Source: Streptomyces phaeolivaceus (lineage in GTDB: Bacteria > Actinomycetota > Actinomycetes > Streptomycetales > Streptomycetaceae). Taken from it: 64,000 nt of DNA. Shown piece after piece: positions 57,282-64,000 of the stretch. Position 1 is the first letter of the stretch; each line of letters starts with the position of its first letter. Made by a program: the position numbers and the translations under genes. Where the stretch lies: the NCBI RefSeq assembly GCF_009184865.1, contig NZ_CP045096.1, positions 3,286,001 to 3,350,000 on the forward strand, written 5' to 3'. The notes under the pieces are model-generated. The model made no database searches and was not told the origin of the DNA. It saw only the letters and a list, made by a program, of their open reading frames with translations.

Positions 57282-59080
57282 TGAGCGACTCTGTCGGGAA
57301 TCTTGAGGATGGGCAGTTAACGATCGTGACGTTGCGTCAGGCTCGTTGGAACGTTCCGCCCTCGTTCCCCAGGAGCCCGATGTGTCCCTCCAGCCTCACT
57401 CCGGAGCCGAGATCCCGCCGCTGACCGCCCGGGTTGCCCGCGCGGCCAACCCCAAAGGCACCACCGCGATGTGGATCCGCGACCGCCTCGACGGCCTCTG
57501 GAGCGACGAGGACTTCACCGCCTGGTACCCGCGTGACGGCCGACCTGGGCTCTCACCCGCCCAACTCGCCACCGTCTGCGTGCTGCAGTACGCGATGAAC
57601 CTCTCCGACCGCCAGGCCGCCGAGGCAGTGCGCTGCCGAATCGACTTCAAGTACGCCCTCGGCCTGGACCTGGACGATCCCGGCTTCCACCACAGCGTCC
57701 TGTCCGACTTCCGCGACCGGCTCGCCGAAGGCGACCGCGCCGACCGGCTACTGGGCCTCGCACTCACCCGGATCCGACGGGCCGGCCTGCTCAAAGGGCG
57801 GGTCACGCAGCGCACCGACTCCACCCACGTCCTGTCCGCCGCACGGGAGCTGACCCGCCTGGAGCTGGCGTGCGAGGCGGTCCGCGCCGTGCTGGAAGAG
57901 GCGGCCCGCGACGCGCCAGAGGTGCTGGACGAGCTGGTCACCGCCGAATGGGCCCAACGCTACGGCCGGCCGGTTCGCCTGTGCTCCCAGCCCAGCCACC
58001 CCGTCGCCCGCCTGGAGCAGGTGGGCAACGACGCCCGCGAACTGCTGTACCGTCTCGACGCCCGGTTCCCCGGCGGCGCTCCGGCGCAGGCGAACGTGCT
58101 CCGAACGATCCTGGTGCAGCACTTCTTGGTGGATGCCAAGGGGCGGTTCAGGCCGCGCACGAAACGCGACGGCCAGCCGCCCTCCCGAGTCCGAATCGAA
58201 TCCCCGTACGAGACCGAGGCCCGCTGCACCATGCGCGGTGACACACGCTGGACCGGCTACCTCGTGCACCTGACCGAGACCTGCGACGACAAGCGGGTCA
58301 ACATCATCACCGACGTGGCCACGGCCGTCTCCAGCGCGGACAGCCAGGCGCTGCCCGGCATCCACGCCCGCCTCAGGCGACGGCGTCTACTGCCGAATCG
58401 GCACTTGGTCGACGGCGGCTACACCTCCGTGGCCGGCATGGACGAAGCCGCCCGCCTGCACCGCGTCACCCTGATCGGGCCGCTTCCGCCCAGCACCACC
58501 CCGCAGCACCGGGCAGGGGACGGCTTCGGCCGGGAGAACTTCATCATCGACTTCGACCAGCGCGAGGTGACCTGCCCCAACGGGCAGGTCAGCGGCAACT
58601 GGCAGGACCTGCCGACAGTCGAGCCGACCAAGGTCACAGTCCGGTTCGACGCCCGCCAGTGCGGCCGCTGCCCCGAGCGGGCCAAGTGCACTCCGGGCCG
58701 GTTTCGCAGCCTGTACTTCCCGACACGGCGCCTGTACGAACTCCAGGTCAAGAACCGGGCCGATCAGCAGGATGCGGACTGGCGCCGGCTCTACAGGCGG
58801 CGCTCGGGGGCCGAGGGCACCATCGAGGAGTTCGCGGACGGCCACCGCGGACGCCGGTGCCGCTACCGCGGCCTGGCCAAGACGCACGTCCAGCACGTCC
58901 TGACCGCACTCGCGATCAACATCGAGCGGCTGAGCCTTCAAGAACCCGCCGACAGCTCGTACCGGCCCCGCCCTCCCACAGCATTCCAGCAGTACCTCGA
59001 CGCACGCGACTTACCCCGGCCGCTGTGGTGGCGCCAAGGGAAGTGACGCCCGTCCTCAAGATCCCCGACAGAGTCGCTCA
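57282..59080 (+). mobile_element. IS1182-family insertion sequence
   Basis: About 1.8 kb bounded by imperfect inverted repeats of roughly 30 bp: TGAGCGACTCTGTCGGG(A/G)AT... at 57282 and its complement ending at 59080, differing at only a few positions. One transposase gene lies within. I did not find a clear target duplication (left flank TTCAC, right flank CTCTG). The element separates the DUF317 operon from the restriction locus. Confidence 0.82.
57382..59046 (+). CDS. IS1182-family transposase
   Basis: A 554-aa DDE transposase starting at GTG behind AGGAG. It has WYPRDGRPGLSPAQLATVCV and LQYAMNLSDRQAAEAVRCRI at the N terminus, the first Asp in RTDSTHVLSAARELT, second in RHLVDGGYTSVAGMDEA, a Cys-rich segment (CGRCPERAKCTPG), and the Glu region RRRSGAEGTIEEFADGHR. 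Length and motif order are complete, so it is probably functional. Confidence 0.92.
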   Translation: MSLQPHSGAEIPPLTARVARAANPKGTTAMWIRDRLDGLWSDEDFTAWYPRDGRPGLSPAQLATVCVLQYAMNLSDRQAAEAVRCRIDFKYALGLDLDDPGFHHSVLSDFRDRLAEGDRADRLLGLALTRIRRAGLLKGRVTQRTDSTHVLSAARELTRLELACEAVRAVLEEAARDAPEVLDELVTAEWAQRYGRPVRLCSQPSHPVARLEQVGNDARELLYRLDARFPGGAPAQANVLRTILVQHFLVDAKGRFRPRTKRDGQPPSRVRIESPYETEARCTMRGDTRWTGYLVHLTETCDDKRVNIITDVATAVSSADSQALPGIHARLRRRRLLPNRHLVDGGYTSVAGMDEAARLHRVTLIGPLPPSTTPQHRAGDGFGRENFIIDFDQREVTCPNGQVSGNWQDLPTVEPTKVTVRFDARQCGRCPERAKCTPGRFRSLYFPTRRLYELQVKNRADQQDADWRRLYRRRSGAEGTIEEFADGHRGRRCRYRGLAKTHVQHVLTALAINIERLSLQEPADSSYRPRPPTAFQQYLDARDLPRPLWWRQGK

Positions 59081-59155
59081 CTCTGCAGAGCGCTCTCTCC
59101 TTAGCTTGTGGCCCCTAAGGTCCAAGCAGTGCTCGTGGGCGGCAAGGGAGTCCAA

Positions 59156-60016
59156 GTGAAACGTGAACGGGCAACGGAGATGCTTCACAAGATGCTCGAC
59201 AATCTGGACGCAGGCAGTCGCCCCCTCGACCTCGTAGACGAGGTCTATGTATTCGGTTCCTACGCCCGAGGCGCGCTGCAGCCAGGCGACCTCGACGTGG
59301 CCGTGATCCACCGGACCGACACTGAATTCACCGAACACGTCGTCGGCGCCCTCATGTACGGGCGGGATCCCATGGCGGGCATGAAGCGCGCGCTCAAAGG
59401 CAGCAAGCGCGGCTTCCAATTCCAGTTCAACCAGAATGACCGCCTCCCCGAAGGCTCCGAGCCACGACTGCTGTGGAAACGCGGCGACACCCGCGCCACC
59501 GCAGAAGAACGGCTGCAGGCCATGAAGGCGGACCCGGACGCCGGCCGAGCGCCCCGCGACGCCATGATCGAGCAGTTCGACGGACTCGACCGGTGGATCC
59601 CCCTCCCCATACGCATCCGGCTAGTGGAACTGGTCGACACCGGCGCGATCGAAATCAGCCGCATCGCCCTCACGGCCGCCGACCCCACCGACCCGGCCGC
59701 CGTAGCCGCCCTGGGGCGCCGATGGAAGACGGACAGCCCACTGCATCGCGCAGCCGCTGCCGCCGTGCGCTATACCGAGGACTCCGGCATGTCGCCGCCG
59801 TCCCTATGGGTGCAGGGACAGCCACTCGACCACCGCCGCAACCAGTACGGCGCGGACGCCCTGTGGATCAACCTCGGCTGGTACCACTTCGACCAGCTCG
59901 TCTTCCGGCTTCGTGAGGGCGCACAAAGTCTGGAGGTCGTGCGCCCCACACGGACTCAGCCTCTTCACGCCCTCCACATCACCGTGCGCGACATCGCAGC
60001 CCTGGCCCCGTTGTAG
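59156..60016 (+). CDS. Nucleotidyltransferase-domain protein
   Basis: A 286-aa protein. The nucleotidyltransferase signature is VYVFGSYARGALQPGDLDVA (31-50: Gly-Ser 34-35, Asp45 and Asp47). The rest is unfamiliar (RIRLVELVDTGAIEISRIAL; LWINLGWYHFDQLVFRLREG). GTG 59156 has GGGAG upstream and is preferred over the GTG at 59108. It sits between an IS and a type I restriction operon, convergent with hsdR. Such solitary nucleotidyltransferases can be toxins or defence proteins; no HEPN partner is adjacent. Confidence 0.8.
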   Translation: MKRERATEMLHKMLDNLDAGSRPLDLVDEVYVFGSYARGALQPGDLDVAVIHRTDTEFTEHVVGALMYGRDPMAGMKRALKGSKRGFQFQFNQNDRLPEGSEPRLLWKRGDTRATAEERLQAMKADPDAGRAPRDAMIEQFDGLDRWIPLPIRIRLVELVDTGAIEISRIALTAADPTDPAAVAALGRRWKTDSPLHRAAAAAVRYTEDSGMSPPSLWVQGQPLDHRRNQYGADALWINLGWYHFDQLVFRLREGAQSLEVVRPTRTQPLHALHITVRDIAALAPL

Positions 60017-60089
60017 CATCCCCGCCAGCCGGAACGACGACGAAAGTTGGCGTCGCTCAGGGGACAGGTCGGGGCCCGAGCAGCGCGAC

Positions 60090-60123
60090 GAGGCCCGGCA
60101 ACCGTCACAGGTTGCCGGGCCTC
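60090..60123. terminator. Bidirectional hairpin terminator
   Basis: GAGGCCCGGCAACC (60090-60103) pairs perfectly with GGTTGCCGGGCCTC (60110-60123) over a 6-base loop. It lies between the convergent nucleotidyltransferase gene and hsdR, whose stop is only 11 bases away, so it probably terminates transcription from both sides. Confidence 0.85.
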
Positions 60124-60133
60124 CACGCACTCG

Positions 60134-63100
60134 TCAGTCAACGAGGTAGTGGGCTTCGACGTAGGCGACGGTGGAGCCGTACGGTTCGCCCACCGGCTTC
60201 AGCATGTACCGGCGGAAGACCGCGGCGGTGGCACGGCGGACGCCTCGGTTGCGAGCCTCGGCGTTGTCCCACGACTGGGCGAGGGTGCGCTTGACCACGT
60301 GGTCGATCTCCTCGGCCAGGTTCCGCTCCGTGACGGTGAGGCCGGGCGGAGCATGGTCGTGGATGATCCGCGTCAGGACACCCACGTGGTCGTCGTCCAG
60401 CACGACGGCTTCGTCGGGGTGCTTCTCCGCGTTCACGATGGCACGGGCGACCCGGAGTGCTTCGGCCAGGAACTCCAGGGCGTCCTGGGCGTTCTGGATG
60501 ATCCGGTCCCGCAGCTGCCTGATCCGCTCTGCCAGGGCGGTGTACTTCGCAGACCCCGGTTCGACGCCCTTCTCGAGGGCAGCCTTGATCTGGTCCAGGA
60601 TCTCCGCCGCAGACGGTGGCCTCTTGTCCTCGCTGTCGTCCTTGTCGGGCTTGGGACGGACGAGGGCCAGCAGCTCCTTGAGGATCGTAATGCCCTGGGC
60701 ATCCAGGACGAGGGCTTCTTCCTGGGAGGCGGCCACCGAGAAGGAGTGGACGTGGGCGTTGATTATCTCCAGGACCATCGGCCCCAGCTCGCCCAGTCGC
60801 TCCTTCCTTTCCTCGTCGGAAGACTTCTTGAACAGGGTCGTGTACGCAGACCCGAAGAGCCCGAACCCGTCCTGGTACTTGGCGACCCGCTTGTCCGTGT
60901 TGATGAGCGGGTACAGGCGGGCCAGAAGCCGGTAGTTCTTGCTGAAGACCTCGGCAGCGTCAGGGTTGGCGTCCAGGAAGCCGTTGATGACACGTACGGA
61001 CTCGTATCCGTGGGCCGTGAGGTCGAGGCCGTCCACGTCTGCGAGGAGGTCTTCGATGCGGGCGAAGGTGGTGCGAAACTCGGCGACCAGATCGGTCAGG
61101 TCGGTCACGAAGCCGCCGCCCTTGCCGGCGGACCCCTCCGAGGTGGGGTCGACGACCGCACGCTGGACCTCTTCGGCCAGGCTGATGTAGTCCACGACCA
61201 CGCCGGTGGTCTTCACGAAACCGGCCGGGGAGACCCAGGTGCGGTTCGGGCGGGTGATCGTCTGGAACAGATTGTGAGCCTTCATCGGCTTGTCCAGGTA
61301 GAGGACGCCCTCGTTGGGGGCGTCAAACCCAGTCATCAGCTTGGCTGTCACAACCAGGAAGCACAGCGGGTCATCGGGAGTGAGGAATCGCCGCTTCTGG
61401 TCCTCCTCGTCAACCTCGGAGAGCCGGTAGGGCCGCATGGCCGCTTCCTCGGTCTTGGCGTCCGAGACGTGGATATTCACCTCTGCGGTGATCCGATCGT
61501 GCTTGCCCACCTCGGCGAGTACCTGCGACGCCTCGAAGCCGGCCAGCAGCTCGTTGATCTTGTCCGTGTATGCCACGGCCAACTCACGGTTGTAGGCGAC
61601 GACCTGCGCCTTGAGGCCGTTGCGATAGGTGCCGGCCAGGTAGTGGTCCACGATGTCCTGGCAGACCGTGTGGATGCGTTCGGGGTTGGCGAACACCGAG
61701 GTGAGGCGCCCGAACTTGCGGGACAAGGTTTCACGGTCAGGGTCGTCGAGGTCGAATTCGTCGGCGAACTGGTCGAACTCGGCCTGGAGCGCCTGGTCGT
61801 TCATCTCGAAGGTGACCGGGTGCGGGTCCAGCATGACAGGAACGGTTGCCTCGTCCTGCAGAGACCGGGACACCGAATACCGGTGCAGCACCCTGTTCGG
61901 GTCGGTCTCCTCACCGAAGAGGGCGAAGGTGTTGGTGGCGAGGTTCCTGACGGGTGTGCCGGTCATGCCGAAGAACTTCGCGTGCGGCAACGCTGCGCGC
62001 ATCTGCCCCGCCAGGGACTCTTCCTCGGATGACTGGGTGCGGTGTGCCTCATCGACCAGCACGATGATGTTGCGGCGGGTCGACAGGTTCTTGCCGGCGT
62101 CGGCGAACTTGTGGACAGTCGTGGAGATGACGCCGCGCACATCGTCAGCCAGCAGGGAACGCAACTCCTTGCTGGTGGAGGGCTGGTGGAAGTAGGCGTC
62201 GCCCATCGCGGAGGTGAATACCCCGGAGGTTTGCCGCACGAGCTGGGTTCGGTCCGAGAGCAAGATAATCGTGGGCGACTCGGTGCGGGTGTCAGCCAGC
62301 AACAGCGAAGCAGCGAACACCATCAGCAGCGTCTTCCCGCTGCCTTGGTGGTGCCAGACCAGACCCTTCTTGCCGTCGGCCAGGACCCGCCTGTGGATCA
62401 GATGGGCGGCCTCCATCTGTGGATAGCGGGGCAGGTACTTCTTGTCCGCCCCGCCCCCAGAGGTGTCGAAGAGGGCGAAGTTGGCGAGCATGTCCAGGAC
62501 CGTGGCCGGGTTGAGCAGCAACTCGACGGAGCGCTGCACGTCGGCCTGCCCGGACAGGTTCTCGTCGTCGTCAGTGGATCGGAACGGCTGCCACAGGTTC
62601 AGGGGCGCACCAGCGGCACCGAACCGCAGCTTCAGCCCGTCGGAGGCGACAGCGAAGACATTGGGGGTGAAGAACCACGGGTATTCGGTGGCGTACACGT
62701 CGTTGATCTCGCGTGCGGCGTCGGCCCATCCGGACTTAGCGGTCGGTGACTTCACCTCTACGACAACGAGGGGCAGGCCATTGGCCCAGTACACGAGATC
62801 GAACCGGCGGGGGGTCTTGCCGGGGATGGTTATGGTCACCTCGTCCGACACGACCAGGGTGTTGGTGGTCGGGTGCTCGAAATCGATGACCTTCAAGGCG
62901 TGCCACACGCCGTCGGAGCCCCGGAACTCCTTGTGCCCTCGCAGCAGTTCCAGCACCTGCTCGTTGGCTCGCACCAGTCCGCCTTCGACGGCGTTGACCG
63001 TGGCGATGATCTCCTCGACCACGGCGTCCATGTCGAACCCGTCGATCACCTCAGGGTTGAGCCGGACGATGGCGTCCCGCAGCTGGCCGGCGAGCACCGT

Positions 63101-63211
63101 TTGTGTCGTCTCACGCGGTAGCGACCTGCCCGCTGTAAAGCCCCAGCCCATGGGCAGAGACCAATGGATCATTAGGTTCTGGAACTCACGCTCGCGAATT
63201 CCCTTCGCCAC
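60134..63211 (-). CDS. hsdR: Type I restriction enzyme, HsdR subunit
   Basis: A 1025-aa motor and nuclease subunit of a type I restriction-modification system, of normal length. The N-terminal PD-(D/E)xK nuclease is RRFDLVYW...LVVVEVKSP (Asp138, Glu152, Lys154). The helicase motor has Walker A GSGKT (290-294), DEAH (386-389), MTGTPVRNLATN, and TRPNRTW late motif; a helical C terminus contacts the methylase. GTG start at 63211, four bases after the hsdS stop. hsdM should lie upstream of hsdS outside the window. Confidence 0.95.
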   Translation of the reverse strand: MAKGIREREFQNLMIHWSLPMGWGFTAGRSLPRETTQTVLAGQLRDAIVRLNPEVIDGFDMDAVVEEIIATVNAVEGGLVRANEQVLELLRGHKEFRGSDGVWHALKVIDFEHPTTNTLVVSDEVTITIPGKTPRRFDLVYWANGLPLVVVEVKSPTAKSGWADAAREINDVYATEYPWFFTPNVFAVASDGLKLRFGAAGAPLNLWQPFRSTDDDENLSGQADVQRSVELLLNPATVLDMLANFALFDTSGGGADKKYLPRYPQMEAAHLIHRRVLADGKKGLVWHHQGSGKTLLMVFAASLLLADTRTESPTIILLSDRTQLVRQTSGVFTSAMGDAYFHQPSTSKELRSLLADDVRGVISTTVHKFADAGKNLSTRRNIIVLVDEAHRTQSSEEESLAGQMRAALPHAKFFGMTGTPVRNLATNTFALFGEETDPNRVLHRYSVSRSLQDEATVPVMLDPHPVTFEMNDQALQAEFDQFADEFDLDDPDRETLSRKFGRLTSVFANPERIHTVCQDIVDHYLAGTYRNGLKAQVVAYNRELAVAYTDKINELLAGFEASQVLAEVGKHDRITAEVNIHVSDAKTEEAAMRPYRLSEVDEEDQKRRFLTPDDPLCFLVVTAKLMTGFDAPNEGVLYLDKPMKAHNLFQTITRPNRTWVSPAGFVKTTGVVVDYISLAEEVQRAVVDPTSEGSAGKGGGFVTDLTDLVAEFRTTFARIEDLLADVDGLDLTAHGYESVRVINGFLDANPDAAEVFSKNYRLLARLYPLINTDKRVAKYQDGFGLFGSAYTTLFKKSSDEERKERLGELGPMVLEIINAHVHSFSVAASQEEALVLDAQGITILKELLALVRPKPDKDDSEDKRPPSAAEILDQIKAALEKGVEPGSAKYTALAERIRQLRDRIIQNAQDALEFLAEALRVARAIVNAEKHPDEAVVLDDDHVGVLTRIIHDHAPPGLTVTERNLAEEIDHVVKRTLAQSWDNAEARNRGVRRATAAVFRRYMLKPVGEPYGSTVAYVEAHYLVD

Positions 63212-63214
63212 GGC

Positions 63215-64000
63215 TCAGACCCCCTGCTCGACGGACTCGATGTTGATGGTGATGCTCTGGTCCAGCAGGCCCGACACCAGGCTTGCGCGGGTTGCTCGAA
63301 GGCTGCGTGCCTGGCCCCGAAGGGATTCCATTGTCTCCGCGACGGCCCCGATACGCCCCGCCCAATCCTGCTGGACGGCCACCGGGACATCCGGGACGGG
63401 GAATCTGCTGAGGGTCGCGCGGTTAATGGAGGCGATCCCGGTCGTCTGGGTGCCGAATGTCTCGAACCACTCCCGACCGAAGGTATTACCCCAAGCCGAC
63501 AAGAAATGCGGGTCGAAGCGTCGATCGGTGACTCGGACCCTAAAAACGTGATTCTGGTGAATACAGTCGGGAATCTGATCCTCCCAGACATGGCCTCGAC
63601 CAAGCTTATCCTTGTCCCCGCCCTCGTTCATCAGCACGTCGCCCGATTGCAGTCGAAGCTTGTCCGCCTTCGCCCGGGTGGTCTTGATCATCGCCACCTC
63701 GGACAAATTCAGATGGCGCCGATGGACGTTCGCAACACGCAGATAGGGCACCTCCACAAGGTCCGGCTGATCAAGGTCCTTCTTGTTCTTTGTGAGACCT
63801 CCCGAGATGTCGCAGAACGACGCCAATGGGGCCATCGCCACGTCACCAAATACTGTCACCATCTCCCGTCCCAGCGCCCACCAAAGCTCATCGAGCACGT
63901 CAGCCTCGGCTTCCAGTGCGACGATCTGGGCGTCCACAGAATCGAGCACTTCGACGATCCGCGCTTGCACCTCGCGGGGTGGGATTGGGAGTTGGATCTG
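63215..64000 (-). CDS. hsdS: Type I restriction specificity subunit, HsdS (partial)
   Basis: The 3' 261 codons of hsdS; the 5' part lies beyond the right edge. It opens with IQLPIPPREVQARIVEVLDS and VDAQIVALEAEADVLDELWW, the first conserved region after target-recognition domain 1 and its spacer helix. Target-recognition domain 2 follows (FCDISGGLTKNKKDLDQPDL; VPYLRVANVHRRHLNLSEVA; LQSGDVLMNEGGDKDKLGRG; SINRATLSRFPVPDVPVAVQ), then the closing helix (SLRATRASLVSGLLDQSITI). It sets DNA specificity for HsdR/HsdM. Confidence 0.93.
   Translation of the reverse strand, partial: QIQLPIPPREVQARIVEVLDSVDAQIVALEAEADVLDELWWALGREMVTVFGDVAMAPLASFCDISGGLTKNKKDLDQPDLVEVPYLRVANVHRRHLNLSEVAMIKTTRAKADKLRLQSGDVLMNEGGDKDKLGRGHVWEDQIPDCIHQNHVFRVRVTDRRFDPHFLSAWGNTFGREWFETFGTQTTGIASINRATLSRFPVPDVPVAVQQDWAGRIGAVAETMESLRGQARSLRATRASLVSGLLDQSITINIESVEQGV

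Noticed and set aside
60047-62032. 661-codon plus-strand frame
   Set aside because: Antisense to hsdR; no domain visible.
1-64000. tRNA, rRNA or CRISPR array
   Set aside because: I saw no cloverleaf-forming tRNA-like sequence, no rRNA sequence and no regularly spaced identical repeats; the repeats found are IS ends, palindromes and hairpins. A tRNA covariance search would settle the tRNA point.

Overview
This window is actinobacterial DNA, most likely Streptomyces or a close relative. It has very high GC with third-position bias, many TTG and GTG starts, DUF317 proteins, and the small-protein repertoire typical of large Streptomyces conjugative plasmids and integrative elements. It reads as part of such an element. 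I saw no housekeeping genes, rRNA, tRNA or CRISPR.

Layout. (1) 1-13.5 kb, minus strand: a long, tightly overlapped transcription unit. It starts with a beta-class adenine/N4-cytosine DNA methyltransferase at a divergent promoter (13.70-13.75 kb). It continues through DUF4913 and RelE-like proteins, helical and winged-helix proteins, a secreted SH3 protein, two more winged-helix regulators, two MFS transporters, an ATP-grasp ligase, a HAD hydrolase and two DUF317 proteins. (2) 13.9-22.5 kb, plus strand: a conjugative type IV secretion (T4SS) core made of a lytic transglycosylase/NlpC-P60 hydrolase, a pilin-like protein, VirB8-like, VirB6-like and SCO6880-family proteins and a VirB4-like ATPase. 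(3) 22.5-35.7 kb: an array of small proteins of unknown function built from a few repeated domain types, plus a CTG-initiated glycosyltransferase, a TGT-like TIM-barrel protein, and a MoxR AAA+ / zincin-VWA pair. (4) 35.8-41 kb: a wrecked Tn554-like recombinase trio cut by an ISAs1-family insertion, then a lower-GC two-gene islet whose proteins share an HLYQN motif. (5) 41-51 kb: a second array of small proteins, including DUF317 and a relaxase-like protein lacking its catalytic histidines, ending at the VirD4/TraG coupling ATPase (47.7-49.5 kb). (6) 51-57 kb: alpha/beta hydrolase, PAPS-reductase-like protein, C5 DNA methyltransferase, a DnaB-N-only protein and a DUF317 protein. (7) 57-64 kb: an IS1182-family insertion, a nucleotidyltransferase, and a type I restriction system (hsdR and the 3' part of hsdS).

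How it may fit together. The T4SS core and coupling protein bracket the arrays of small proteins. At least 29 of the non-transport, non-membrane proteins end in a Pro/Ala/Thr-rich stretch closing on arginine (R-x-R, RR or RHR at the very C terminus). The secretion apparatus, transporters, methyltransferases and transposases lack this ending. My main hypothesis is that the tail is a shared recruitment or translocation tag for this T4SS, so that the arrays would encode a set of translocated or coupling-protein-bound proteins. This is inference from sequence only.

Start codons are also unusual. TTG dominates, several genes appear to start at CTG, and one (52344) seems to require ATT. Several paralogs are broken by frameshifts, so the arrays are either decaying and expanding or contain base-call errors.
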